Source of the DNA: Actinomadura nitritigenes
Lineage (GTDB): Bacteria; Actinomycetota; Actinomycetes; Streptosporangiales; Streptosporangiaceae
Length of the DNA: 64,000 bases
NCBI RefSeq assembly: GCF_017573545.1
Contig: NZ_JAGEOK010000019.1
Span: 62,001-126,000 of the forward strand
Direction of reading: 5' to 3'
The notes beneath the pieces were generated by a model. The model was not told the origin of the DNA, searched no databases, and was given only the letters and a program-made list of their open reading frames with translations. Position numbers and translations under genes: made by a program. Shown here in pieces: positions 8,792 through 18,326 of this stretch; position 1 is the stretch's first letter, and every line of letters begins with the position of its first letter.

Positions 8792-9513
8792 CAGCCCACG
8801 GACACGGCGTCGGCCGGGGCGGCGTTGCGCTCGACGGACTGGACGGCGCCGTCCCGCATCGTGATCACGCGGTGCGCGATCGCGGCCACGGCGGCGTTGT
8901 GCGTCACCATCAGCACGGTGCGGCCCTGCCGGTTGGTCTCCTGCAGCAGCTTCAGCACCGACTTCCCGGTCGTCTGGTCCAGGGCTCCGGTCGGCTCGTC
9001 GGCCAGCAGCAGGTCGGGGTCGGTGGCCAGGGACCGCGCGATCGACACCCGCTGCTGCTGGCCGCCGGACAGCTGGGCGGGGAAGTGGTCCATGCGGTCG
9101 CCCAGCCCGACCGCCTCCAGCAGTTCGGGCACTTTGCGGCGGTCGCCGCGTCCGGTGAGCTCGACCATCGCCTCGACGTTCTCGCGAGCCGTCAGGGTGG
9201 GCACCAGGTTGAAGAACTGGAACACGAAACCGACGTGGTCGCGCCGGAAGCCCACCAGGTCCCGCGGCGGGCGCCCGGTCAGGTCGATCCCCGCGACCTC
9301 GATGGTCCCGTCGTCGGCGGTCTCGATACCGCCGATCACGTTCAGCAGCGTCGTCTTGCCCGAGCCGCTGGGGCCGAGCACGACCGCCATCTCGCCGGCC
9401 TCGATGTCGAGGTCGACGCCGGCGAGCGCGGTGAGCGCGGCCTCGCCCGTCCCATAGGTCTTGGTCACCGCGCGCAGGCGCACGCGGCCGCGCGGGGTCG
9501 TCGTTTCTACCAT
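8788..9513 (-). CDS. ABC transporter ATPase, LolD/MacB type
   Basis: Nucleotide-binding protein of 241 aa for the FtsX-type permease that follows with a 4-bp overlap. Motifs are Walker A GPSGSGKTT, Q-loop in FVFQFFNLVPTLTARENV (typical of the LolD/MacB branch), signature LSGGQQQR, Walker B LLLADEPTGALD and H-loop MVTHN. The full set of catalytic residues is present. The probable regulator is the TetR gene 72 bp downstream on the same strand. Confidence 0.93.
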   Translation of the reverse strand: MVETTTPRGRVRLRAVTKTYGTGEAALTALAGVDLDIEAGEMAVVLGPSGSGKTTLLNVIGGIETADDGTIEVAGIDLTGRPPRDLVGFRRDHVGFVFQFFNLVPTLTARENVEAMVELTGRGDRRKVPELLEAVGLGDRMDHFPAQLSGGQQQRVSIARSLATDPDLLLADEPTGALDQTTGKSVLKLLQETNRQGRTVLMVTHNAAVAAIAHRVITMRDGAVQSVERNAAPADAVSVGW

Positions 9514-9585
9514 GGAGCCCTCCTCGGGGGGTCTTGACGACCGCGCGCGGCTCCTACCGGCGGCTGTGGGCCGCCGGGACGCCGG

Positions 9586-10188
9586 TCAGTCGTCGGGTGG
9601 CATCGACGGGGCCGCCTCTCCGGGCCTCAGCCCGGCCATGCGCAAGATGGGCGCGGCCAAGGGGGTCGAGCGCAGTCCGGGGTCGAGCATGTAGTGCAGC
9701 ACCAGGCCGTCCATGGCGGCGCTGAGCACGGTGGCGGTGGCTTCGGCGTCCTCCACTCCCTGATCCTCGAGCCACCGCGCCATGGCGGTGCGCCACCGGC
9801 CGAGCAGGTCCGCCAGTTCGGTGCGCAGCCTCTCGATCCTCGTGGCGGCGAGCACGGCCTCGGTCATCAGCACCGTCAGCGGATCGTCCGAGGGGTAGCC
9901 GGCGACCGCCGAGAGCATCTCGCCCAGCCCGCCGGGCGCGGTGGCGTTCTCCCTGAACAGGACGAGCATCCGGTCCAGCTCCCGCCGCACCGCGTCCAGC
10001 GAGGCCTCGACGAGCAGATCGGTGACGCTGCCGAAGTGGTAGTGCACGACTCCCGGACGCACCTGCGCGCGATCGGCGATCTTCCTCGTCGTGGCGGCGC
10101 CCCAGCCTTCCTCCACGATCAGCTGCACCGCGGCGTCGAGCAGACGGGCACGGGTCTGCTGCCCCCGGGCCGCGGAATCGGCGGACAT
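9586..10188 (-). CDS. TetR-family transcriptional regulator
   Basis: Regulator of 200 aa. The N-terminal HTH (TRKIADRAQVRPGVVHYHFG, about residues 35-55) is a clear TetR helix-turn-helix, followed by an all-helical ligand domain. ATG at 10188 is chosen because AAGGAG lies 10 bases upstream; ATG at 10197 has the same box only one base away, and the open frame to 10341 runs through operator-like repeats. The gene stands upstream of, and in line with, the MacB-type exporter genes, so it probably controls them and itself through the inverted repeats at 10271-10301. Confidence 0.88.
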   Translation of the reverse strand: MSADSAARGQQTRARLLDAAVQLIVEEGWGAATTRKIADRAQVRPGVVHYHFGSVTDLLVEASLDAVRRELDRMLVLFRENATAPGGLGEMLSAVAGYPSDDPLTVLMTEAVLAATRIERLRTELADLLGRWRTAMARWLEDQGVEDAEATATVLSAAMDGLVLHYMLDPGLRSTPLAAPILRMAGLRPGEAAPSMPPDD

Positions 10189-10270
10189 TCGACACATGCT
10201 CCTTCGACCTGGCGAACTCCTGCTCCGGACTGTAGTCCCGTCGATTTGGACAAGCACCCTGGACGATCGG

Positions 10271-10301
10271 CTTGGTCGTTCGACTTGGACGATCGACCAG
10301 G
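10271..10301. promoter_or_regulatory. Inverted repeat upstream of the TetR gene, candidate operator
   Basis: Arms CTTGGTCGTTCG and CGATCGACCAGG (10 of 12 bases complementary) around a 7-base spacer. Within the same stretch, TCGAYTTGGAC occurs twice as a direct repeat (10241-10251 and 10280-10290), and GGACGATCG also occurs twice. The block is 80-150 bp before the TetR start, fitting autoregulation by one or two dimers. Confidence 0.5.
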
Positions 10302-10390
10302 GCGATAGCCCAAACAGTAGCACGGTCGCCCTCGCGGTCAAGGGATCCGACGAGCGAGGCGGCTGTCGCCCGGGGGCAGGGGGACGTAAG

Positions 10391-10421
10391 CGGCCCCTGC
10401 CGCCCGGGGCGGCAGGGGCCG
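10391..10421. terminator. Hairpin terminator downstream of the kinase gene
   Basis: Perfect 14-bp G/C stem (CGGCCCCTGCCGCC with GGCGGCAGGGGCCG) and a 3-base loop, in the 430-bp gap between the kinase stop (10619) and the TetR start (10188), both on the minus strand. It isolates the two transcription units. The rest of the gap holds only the operator repeats described separately; I see no gene in it. Confidence 0.7.
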
Positions 10422-10618
10422 TCGCCGGCGGTCACCCGCCGCTTGATGGACTTGGCGACTCCTGCGGACTGAAGACCACGGCGGTGAACACGAGCACGAC
10501 GAGGATGGTCTCGAGATCGCCTGGTCCGCCGTCGTCATCGCTGGTCGGCGCAGCGAGTGCGGGCGCCGGCTTCAGCGTCGAGTTCGGCTGTTCCGGTGCC
10601 GGCCGGCCACCGTGCGCG

Positions 10619-12010
<1,392 letters not shown>

Positions 12011-12181
12011 GCACCGACCTTTCCTGGGAGGCTTCCAGATAGGTTCTACCGCGTGACCGAGCAGAGCGGGAGGCGCTGCGCAGGGCGCACCGGCTCGTGC
12101 AGGTACTCTCGGCCGGCCGTGACCGTGCAAGCGGGCTTTTGACTTCTCGTCTTCTGCCACTTCCCCGGGCATCATCGAAGC

Positions 12182-13825
12182 ATGGGATTGGCGCGCAGAC
12201 TGGCACTGAACGCCCATCGGCCGCTGGGGCGGCTTGCACTGCCATTCCTGTGCCCGACGTCCGCCGCCCTACCGCCCTGGGACACCGGGGCCGACCCGGA
12301 CGCGCTGCTCGCCGTGGCCTTCTCCGCACGCGATCCCGGAGCCAGGCGGAGAGCCGCGGCGCGGATCGAGGCGCTGTGGGACGGCGAGCCCGAGCGCCGG
12401 AAGGTCATCTGGTGGCTGCTCCGGGAGCGGCTCACCTCCCCGTTCGGACGCCACAGCAGCGACCACCACCTCTCTGGATGGACGAAGGTGGCGGACGGCT
12501 CCGCGGGCGTGCCGCGAATCTCGTGGACCGGCATCTGGGGGTCAGACTCCGGAGCCAGGGACCAGATACACCTTCCGGAGACAGTCGAGCGTTTCCTTTT
12601 CGGCCCCGATCCGGACTGTCCGCACGTCCCGCGGATCCGGCTCGTCACCGGCTTGGGCCTCGGCACGGCACCAGAGGCCGCACTGCTGCTCGACCTGGCC
12701 CTCCGCGCGGATGACCCCGCCCTTCGCAGCCGGTGCGCCGCCGTCGTGGCCGAGACCGACGAACCGCACGTCCTGGACGCGCTGGAGAACGTCTTCTCGC
12801 AGGCGTTCGGCTTCTGGGTGGACCGCAGGACCATCCGCGGCGAGCTGATCCTCGGGCGGCGACCAGAGCTGTGGAGCGACGACGGCACCCCGACGCCGCT
12901 CCTGTCCCTGCTGCTCAGCAATCCGCACGTGCCCCGGCCGCCCGGTGCCGAGTCGGACGACGGGACGTCCTACTCGGCCGTGCTCGCGGCGCTGCACGGC
13001 CGCTTCGACCTGCTCGCCGACTTCCCGCCGGGCCGGCTGATCCACCAGATGCTGACGGTGACGGAGGACCGGCCCGGCACACCCGCGGACGCGGCCTGCC
13101 GCCGGGCCCTGCGAGCCCTCGACGAGGGCCCGGCGCGGGAGATCCTGTGTGAGGCCGCGATGGAGGACGCCGACGTCGACAACGACGCTGTCGCGGCCGT
13201 GGCCGACGCCGGCTACCTTCCCGCCGACCCGGACCTGGTGCCGCTGTTCCTGATGCTCACCCGGCAGTGGGAGCGACTCGCGGCCGGCGATCCGGACGGA
13301 CATCGCCTGCGGGACTACGTCGTTCGGGAGGACATCGCGCCGAGCCTCCACGGCCTCGTCCGGATGCTGGAGCAGGACGCACACCCGCACCCGGCCACCG
13401 CACACGACGACCCCATCCCCCACGACGCCCGCGAGCATGCTCTCGCCGCCCTCCGCGCGATCGGTCCCGGTGCCGCCGGCAACCAACTATGCGCGATGGC
13501 CATGGACGGCGTCGGCCTCGCCGTCCGGGTGGTCGCCGAAACCTGCCTGGTGCCCGTGCCCGACAATCGCTGCGACCTGGCCCTCTTCCTGTATCGGACT
13601 GGCCAGTGGGAGCGGTATGACGCCGCCGACCCCGACGGACGGTACCTCCGGGACCGCGTCGCGCGGCTCAGCCCGTACGACGACGAGCGCACGAAGCTTC
13701 GAGACGCCGCCGAGCGCGGCGGGCGGCCGATGCCGTGCGGTCCGCGGTCCGAGCCGCCGCGTCCCGACCCGTACTGGCCGGGCGGAACCGGCGTGGGCGG
13801 AACCGGCGGCTTCACCTCTCACTAG
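12182..13825 (+). CDS. Repeat-containing protein of unknown function next to a Ser/Thr kinase
   Basis: Soluble-looking protein of 547 aa with alternating short helices (ARDPGARRRAAARIEALWDG, then PEAALLLDLALRADDPALRS), suggestive of HEAT-like or ARM-like repeats. Two segments are clear copies of one motif: LFLMLTRQWERLAAGDPDGH near residue 354 and LFLYRTGQWERYDAADPDGR near residue 467, each followed by LRD[YR]V. A (T)GQWERYxxxDPDG motif of this kind occurs in actinobacterial WD40/NTPase and kinase-associated proteins, as I recall it. No catalytic motif, signal peptide or membrane helix is visible. It is divergent from the kinase with a 171-bp shared promoter region. I cannot assign a function. 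Confidence 0.75.
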   Translation: MGLARRLALNAHRPLGRLALPFLCPTSAALPPWDTGADPDALLAVAFSARDPGARRRAAARIEALWDGEPERRKVIWWLLRERLTSPFGRHSSDHHLSGWTKVADGSAGVPRISWTGIWGSDSGARDQIHLPETVERFLFGPDPDCPHVPRIRLVTGLGLGTAPEAALLLDLALRADDPALRSRCAAVVAETDEPHVLDALENVFSQAFGFWVDRRTIRGELILGRRPELWSDDGTPTPLLSLLLSNPHVPRPPGAESDDGTSYSAVLAALHGRFDLLADFPPGRLIHQMLTVTEDRPGTPADAACRRALRALDEGPAREILCEAAMEDADVDNDAVAAVADAGYLPADPDLVPLFLMLTRQWERLAAGDPDGHRLRDYVVREDIAPSLHGLVRMLEQDAHPHPATAHDDPIPHDAREHALAALRAIGPGAAGNQLCAMAMDGVGLAVRVVAETCLVPVPDNRCDLALFLYRTGQWERYDAADPDGRYLRDRVARLSPYDDERTKLRDAAERGGRPMPCGPRSEPPRPDPYWPGGTGVGGTGGFTSH

Positions 13826-13973
13826 CATGCCGCGTCGGCCATGCCCGGCCAATCTCGGTTCGTCTATCTCGCGTGTGTCTGGAGCCGCTTGTCGGAGCGC
13901 GTACACGGGGCGCGCCGAGGTTGCCCGGTCGGCTGCTGATCACCGGGCCGCCTCATCGCCGTCCGCCGCTCTA

Positions 13974-14048
13974 TACCGTCACCGGCTCAGGCTTGTGACC
14001 ACGTGGGGAGCCGCGGTGATGGGCGCGAGCTTCAGCGCCCGGTCGGAG
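13974..14048 (+). pseudogene. Remnant of the 3' end of a tyrosine integrase (copy A)
   Basis: The frame reads YRHRLRLVTTWGAAVMG and then ASFSARSE, parallel to YRHRLRPVITGGAEVMD plus TIFRVGSE at the end of the integrase remnant at 17663-18252. About 60 of 74 bases match. Nothing recognisable as integrase precedes it. In this copy the coding scrap is joined directly to the 41-bp flank at 14045, whereas the right-hand copy has about 67 extra bases between them, bounded by GGAG on both sides. This is a deletion derivative of the same end. The rest of the 832-bp gap 13826-14657 contains no gene I recognise. Confidence 0.65.
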
Positions 14049-14085
14049 GCGGCTGACGTGGGGCGATGGATTACCTCTGGCGTAA
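14045..14085. repeat. 41-bp repeat, left copy (att-like or duplicated operator)
   Basis: Identical over its first 35 bases, and at 40 of 41 overall, to 18286-18326. It begins GGAGGCGGCTGACG and ends in CTCTGGCGTAA. It adjoins an integrase 3' scrap here, as it does at the other copy. It is better conserved than the coding scrap beside it, which points to functional constraint or a recent recombination core. Confidence 0.7.
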
Positions 14086-14127
14086 GTACGAGGCGTCCGA
14101 CCACGTCGGAAGGAGTCGGTCGGGGAG

Positions 14128-14157
14128 CCTCCTACCTGCAGCGATGCAGGGAGGAGG
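14128..14157. terminator. Strong hairpin in non-coding DNA
   Basis: Arms CCTCCTACCTGCA and TGCAGGGAGGAGG (12 of 13 paired) with loop GCGA. It lies between the integrase scrap and the minus-strand small gene, 500 bp past the latter's stop. It could be a terminator for either direction or part of the mobile-element end; no T-run. Confidence 0.4.
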
Positions 14158-14657
14158 TCGCAGGGGATCGTGAGGTGTTCGAGCACGCTGGCTCCCCGTT
14201 CTGGTTCCCGTGGCTCCCCAGGGCAGTGGACGCCTGCGGCAGCCCCGAGGGCGCCGTGGCGGTCGTTGAGTGGACGCCGACTCCCCCCCGAGGGTGGGCG
14301 GGTGGGTGCGGTGGCCCGGGCGGCGCGGACGGGCGGCGGGGAAGCCCCTGAGCCGGGTGGGGCTGAACTGGTCGTGGAGCCGGGTCGAACTCGTAGCGCT
14401 CCTCGGCGCGCGGCGGGGGCACGCGCCTGGGAGGCCGGGCCCCGTTGGATCGCATCTGCACCCAGGCACCCGAGTATCCGGCCCCGAACGGAACCTTGCT
14501 GATGCTGTAGTCCTCGCTCAATGGGGTCGCGGCAACTGGGTCCCTGCCGCGGCGAGCGCGGCCGTCGAAGGTCGCAGGCGCCCGGCCGCCGCCCGACCGA
14601 TCGACACGGCTCACCTGTGACCGGACGTCATCGCCAAGGGGCGGCGGCCGAGCCGCC

Positions 14658-14897
14658 TCAGCCGGCGAGGCGCTGCCGCAGATACTGCTTGCCCTGCTCG
14701 GCGCCCTTGCGGCTCTCGGCCTGGGCGCGGCGGAACAGGTCGGCCAGTTCCCTGTCACCGGCCCGCTCCGCGTCGGCGATGTAGATCTCCAGCCGAAGCG
14801 CGTTGTTCAGGCACTGCTCGACGAACCAGACCAGGTTGTAGTCCTTGTCCTTGGTTCCGGTGATCTCACCTGTCTCCTGCGCGTATGCGGTCGTCAT
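14658..14897 (-). CDS. Small acidic helical protein (79 aa), function unknown
   Basis: Short protein with the core KDKDYNLVWFVEQCLNNALR, then LEIYIADAERAGDRELADLF and RRAQAESRKGAEQGKQYL. The amphipathic helices and spacing resemble one half of a ferritin-like or four-helix bundle, but I cannot name the family. The start is secure: GGAAGGAGG lies 5-6 bases before ATG 14897. It is divergent from the nitroreductase gene, 205 bp away, and belongs to the nitroreductase, archease and RtcB neighbourhood, so a stress role is a guess from context. Confidence 0.75.
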   Translation of the reverse strand: MTTAYAQETGEITGTKDKDYNLVWFVEQCLNNALRLEIYIADAERAGDRELADLFRRAQAESRKGAEQGKQYLRQRLAG

Positions 14898-15102
14898 AGG
14901 TCCTCCTTCCGGAGATGGAGTGCCCGGCCAGTCCCTTCTCGCGTGATCTCTCTCAGGCCGGACCTTGGTGATGTATCGGGCCGTACCCGGACATATCCGG
15001 CTCATGCCCGGCTCTTCGGCGAGTGGCCTGAGCACGGTGGTGGCCTGCCTGGCCGGCAGGCGTCTCGCGTTACTTCGGCTGGGAGCCGGGTAGTCGCGCA
15101 CC

Positions 15103-15618
15103 GTGGAGACATGGGATGTGCTCACCTCGCGTCGCAACGTCCGGACCTATCAGGACCAGCCGCTGCCGCACGAGGAGCTGAGGCGGATTCTGGAGGCCGG
15201 GCGGCGGGCGCCGTCGGCCCGGAACCGGCAGCCGTGGGATTTCGTGCTCGTCACCGATCCGGACAGGCTGCGGGAGCTGTCCCAGGTCTGGCGGGGAGCC
15301 GGTCATGTCGCCGGCTCCGCGGCGACGATCGTGCTGGTGGCGCAGATCCAGGACGATCCCGATCAGCGTGACCGGATGCGTTTCGACCTCGGTCAGGCCG
15401 CGATGGCGATGATGCTGGCCGCCGCCGACCTCGGCATCGGCAGCGGGCACGCCGACGTGTCCGACCAGGAGCGGGCTCGCGAGATCCTCGGGATACCGGG
15501 CGACCGGTTCTGCGCCTTGATGCTCGCGCTCGGACGCCCGGCCGACCGTCCGCTGCGTCCCATCGGCCGGCCCGATCGCAGGCCGTTCGACGATGTCGTC
15601 CACATCGGCCGGTGGTAG
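15103..15618 (+). CDS. Nitroreductase-family flavoprotein
   Basis: FMN-dependent oxidoreductase of 171 aa, single domain. The N-terminal SRRNVRTYQDQPLPHEELRR and RRAPSARNRQPWDFV are the FMN-binding signature; MMLAAADLGIGSGH and GIPGDRFCALMLALGRP complete the fold. The substrate cannot be told; family members reduce nitroaromatics, flavins or unsaturated bonds, and some act in hypoxia regulons. GTG 15103 is the only start that keeps the full FMN motif. It overlaps the archease start by 26 bp, so the two are cotranscribed. Confidence 0.87.
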   Translation: METWDVLTSRRNVRTYQDQPLPHEELRRILEAGRRAPSARNRQPWDFVLVTDPDRLRELSQVWRGAGHVAGSAATIVLVAQIQDDPDQRDRMRFDLGQAAMAMMLAAADLGIGSGHADVSDQERAREILGIPGDRFCALMLALGRPADRPLRPIGRPDRRPFDDVVHIGRW

Positions 15619-16033
15619 CGCGGCGGGGCATCGCGGCGTCCCGCACACCGCGGACCTGAGGATCGAGGCGTGGGCTCCGACGCGGGAGCGATGCATCGCC
15701 GAGGCCGTGGCGGGGCTCGTGGGATCGTTCGCCGATACCAGCGGCGTCCGGCCGTCTCGCACCATCCGGTTGAGTCTGCCGCCGGGGCCGAACACCGACG
15801 TGCTGGTGAGCGTCCTCGATGAGGTGATCTACCGGTTGGAGGTCGACGGAGAACTCGTCCTCGGCGTGGAGATCGCTCGCGCTCCCGGCGCAGGCCTCAT
15901 CGCTGAACTGACGGCCGGCGACGCGAGGCGGGCGACTGCGGTCGGTGCCGTGCCGAAGGCGGTCTCGCTGCACGGCCTGCGTTTCGACCGGAGCGGCGAA
16001 GGCTGGTCCTGCGCGGTGACGATCGACGTGTGA
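15593..16033 (+). CDS. Archease, activator of the RNA ligase RtcB
   Basis: Protein of 146 aa with the archease hallmarks: N-terminal HTADLRIEAWAPT (conserved His and Asp), central LVSVLDEVIYRLEVDGELV, and the end PKAVSLHGLRF followed by ITIDV-like strand residues (VTIDV). Archease accelerates guanylylation of RtcB and turnover of the ligase. The RtcB gene is adjacent but convergent (16066-17484) rather than in the same operon. The start overlaps the nitroreductase 3' end by 26 bp, so expression is tied to that gene. Confidence 0.88.
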   Translation: MSSTSAGGSAAGHRGVPHTADLRIEAWAPTRERCIAEAVAGLVGSFADTSGVRPSRTIRLSLPPGPNTDVLVSVLDEVIYRLEVDGELVLGVEIARAPGAGLIAELTAGDARRATAVGAVPKAVSLHGLRFDRSGEGWSCAVTIDV

Positions 16034-16065
16034 CCGCCCCCTGCCCCCGTTAGGAAGCCCGCAGG

Positions 16066-17484
16066 TCATCCCTTCACGACACCGACCGGCAGGAGACGGG
16101 CGACCTTCCGGCACAGACCCGCGCCCTCGCTGGCCTCGATGACGGCGGACACGTCCTTGTAGGCTTCCGGGGCCTCCTCCGCCAGCCCGCGCCAGGACGA
16201 TGGACGCACCGCGATCCCCTGCTCCTCCAGCGTCGCGCGCAACCGCCTGCCGTCGACGCCCCGGGCGGCCTGGTGGCGGCTCTGTACCCGTCCGGCGCCG
16301 TGGCAGGCGGAGGCGAACGCGGGCCCGCCCGGCATGCCGACCAGCACGTAGGACGAGGTCCCCATCGTCCCGGGGATCAACACCGGCTGTCCGGCATCGC
16401 GCAGGTCGGGCGGAAGGTCGGGGTGCCCGGGCGGCAGCGCACGGGTGGCTCCCTTCCGGTGGACGCACAGCCGGCGGCGCTCACCGTCCACCGCGTGCTC
16501 CTCGAGCTTGGCCAGATTGTGGGAGACGTCGTAGACAAGGTCGAGCCGGGCGCCGGCGATCCTCTGGAAGACCTGGCGGGCCGCCTGCGCCAGCAGCTGC
16601 CGGTTGGCGCGGCCATAGTTGGCGGCGGCCGCCATGGCCCCCAGGTAGGCGCGGCCCTCGGCGGAATCGACCGGCGCGCAGGCGAGTTGCCGGTCGGGCA
16701 CCTGGATCCCGTACCGCTCCATCCGCCGCTCCATCGCCCGGACGTGATCGGTGCAGACCTGGTGCCCCAGCCCCCGCGAACCGCAGTGGATCATGACGCA
16801 GATCTGCCCGTTCCGCAGCCCGAAGGCCTCGGCCACCTGCCGATCGTAGATCTCGCCGACCCGCTGCACCTCCAGGAAATGGTTGCCCGAACCGAGGCTC
16901 CCCACCTGACCCGCGCCCCGCTCGAGCGCCCGCTCGCCGACGTGGTCCGGGTCGGCGTCGGCGACCGCACCGGCGTCCTCGCAGCGCAGCAGGTCCCGCT
17001 CGTTCCCGTGGCCGTGCTCGACCGCGTACCTCGATCCCCCGGTGAGGATGCCGGTCAGCTCGCGGCGCCCGGACAGGCGCCATACCGCGCCCTTGCCCAT
17101 ACCGCGCGGGATCACCGGGTCCAGCCCGTCCATCAGCTTCTCCAGGACCGGCTCCAGATCGGAGGCGTCGATGTCGGACGCCATCAGCCGGACGCCGCAG
17201 GAGATGTCGAATCCGACACCTCCGGGCGATACCACGCCGCCCTGCTGCGGGTCGGTGGCCGCCACGCCGCCGATGGCGAAGCCGTAGCCCCAGTGAATGT
17301 CCGGCATGGCGTACGAGGCGCGCACCACCCCCGGCAACGCGGCCACATTCGCGACCTGATCGATCGCGTTCTCGGCCGACCCCAGCAGTTCCCGCGAAGC
17401 GAACACCACTCCCGGAACCCGCATCGCCCCCGTCGGCTCGATCCTGAACCGGTACGGAGCCTCCTGCACCAATTCCATGGTCAC
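16066..17484 (-). CDS. rtcB: RNA-splicing ligase RtcB
   Basis: RtcB (472 aa) joins RNA 2',3'-cyclic phosphate or 3'-phosphate ends to 5'-OH ends using GTP and Mn. Active-site features are present: DISCGVR (metal-binding Asp and Cys), GSGNHFLEVQ, HCGSRGLGHQ, DVSHNLAK and ACHGAGR with the histidine that becomes guanylylated. The start GTG 17484 overlaps the stop of the truncated hydrolase ORF as GTGA; ATG 17478 is the alternative. Its activator archease is encoded convergently 32 bp away. In bacteria RtcB serves RNA repair, so a tRNA or rRNA damage response is the likely role. Confidence 0.93.
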   Translation of the reverse strand: MTMELVQEAPYRFRIEPTGAMRVPGVVFASRELLGSAENAIDQVANVAALPGVVRASYAMPDIHWGYGFAIGGVAATDPQQGGVVSPGGVGFDISCGVRLMASDIDASDLEPVLEKLMDGLDPVIPRGMGKGAVWRLSGRRELTGILTGGSRYAVEHGHGNERDLLRCEDAGAVADADPDHVGERALERGAGQVGSLGSGNHFLEVQRVGEIYDRQVAEAFGLRNGQICVMIHCGSRGLGHQVCTDHVRAMERRMERYGIQVPDRQLACAPVDSAEGRAYLGAMAAAANYGRANRQLLAQAARQVFQRIAGARLDLVYDVSHNLAKLEEHAVDGERRRLCVHRKGATRALPPGHPDLPPDLRDAGQPVLIPGTMGTSSYVLVGMPGGPAFASACHGAGRVQSRHQAARGVDGRRLRATLEEQGIAVRPSSWRGLAEEAPEAYKDVSAVIEASEGAGLCRKVARLLPVGVVKG

Positions 17485-17621
17485 GAGACGTCGGCCGGCT
17501 GCGGCAGGTACCGGCCGGACCCATGCGCGAACGGCACCACGCCGGCCGGCTCGTGCGGCAGGACCAGGTCACCGGGCTGCGGGGCATTCTCGACATCAAG
17601 CGTCACTTCGGCGGCATCCAT
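17481..17621 (-). pseudogene. N-terminal fragment of a dienelactone-hydrolase-like alpha/beta hydrolase
   Basis: ORF of 46 codons from ATG 17621. The sequence VTLDVENAPQPGDLVLPHEP, then GVVPFAHGSGR, matches the beginning of alpha/beta hydrolases of the dienelactone-hydrolase type (consensus around VLFAHGSGSSRHSPRN), but it stops before the nucleophile elbow. In other actinobacteria a similar hydrolase, often fused to a phosphoribosyltransferase, accompanies stress genes. The stop codon overlaps the RtcB GTG start as GTGA, so the fragment may survive as a translational leader for rtcB. Confidence 0.55.
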
Positions 17622-17662
17622 AACGCGGGCGCTACCCCGACCGTGGCACCGCATGCGACACC

Positions 17663-18252
17663 ATGAATTTTCGTCTCGGTGGCAGCGCTGCTTACGTCAT
17701 CCTGAGTCTCATGTCCGGTATCAGGACCGAAGAGGCGCGTACGCTCCGCTGGACCGACGTCGATCTGGACAAGGCGGTGGTCTACGTCCTTCGCGCCGAC
17801 CGGCATCGAGGCGACACGAGAACAAGGAGGCCACGCCGAGGTCTGAGCATCGCTCAGGTCGCCGTGGCGGCTCTGGCCGCCCACAAGGCACGACAGGCAG
17901 GCGAGCGGCTCGCCATGGGAGAGCCATGGCACGAGAACGATCTTCTGTTCCGCCATCGGGACGGGACGGCGCTCGACGCCGACCAGGTCCGGACCGAGTT
18001 CCAGAAGATCACCACAGTGGCCGGCCTCGATGATCGCTGGGTGCCCCGCGAACTGCGGCATACGTTCGTGTCGCTGCTGAGGATCACGAGGTCCCCGTCG
18101 AGAGGATCGCCGCCCTCGTCGGCCACTCCGACACGCGGACCACCGAGACCGTGTACCGGCACCGGCTCAGACCCGTGATCACGGGGGGAGCCGAGGTCAT
18201 GGACACGATCTTCCGCGTCGGGTCGGAGACACCGGGCAGCAGGTCCGCCTGA
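17663..18252 (+). pseudogene. Tyrosine-recombinase integrase, 5'-truncated and frameshifted (copy B)
   Basis: Only the catalytic half is left. Residues around GIRTEEARTLRWTDVDLD carry the first catalytic Arg (R21 from ATG 17663), and WVPRELRHTFVSLL is box II. Near 18075-18080 the frame shifts: the downstream frame reads EDHEVPVERIAALVGHSDTR, then TTETVYRHRLRPVITGGAEV with the catalytic Tyr, and ends at TGA 18252. One base lost or two gained explains it. The N-terminal arm-binding and core-binding domains are absent. Related integrases occur in actinomycete integrative elements. Confidence 0.82.
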
Positions 18253-18285
18253 GTTGGCTCCCCGCTTGGCTCCCTTGCGGCCGCC

Positions 18286-18326
18286 GGAGGCGGCTGACGT
18301 GGGGCGATGGATTACCTCTGACGTAA
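18286..18326. repeat. 41-bp repeat, right copy, containing a palindrome
   Basis: Matches 14045-14085 at 40 of 41 positions. The right copy contains a perfect inverted repeat, GATTAC-CTCTGAC-GTAATC (18310-18328), 35 bp before the MmyB-like regulator start. In the left copy the second arm is GTAAGT and symmetry is lost. It is either a duplicated operator of the regulator or the attachment-site core of the decayed element. Confidence 0.7.

Noticed and set aside
14132..14758. Minus-strand frame of 208 codons between the integrase scrap and the small helical protein
   Set aside because: Pro/Arg-rich sequence overlapping the 79-aa gene, with no recognised motif; the segment around PLSEDYSISKVPFGAGYSG caught my eye but supports no family.
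14898..15102. Possible DosR box before the small gene and nitroreductase
   Set aside because: Only one half-site (GGGACT on the minus strand near 14930) is visible. The second half does not match AGTCCC, so I do not annotate it.
14045..18326. Direct repeats considered as a CRISPR pair or tRNA-end attachment sites
   Set aside because: Only two copies 4.2 kb apart, no spacer array, and neither copy folds as a tRNA 3' end.
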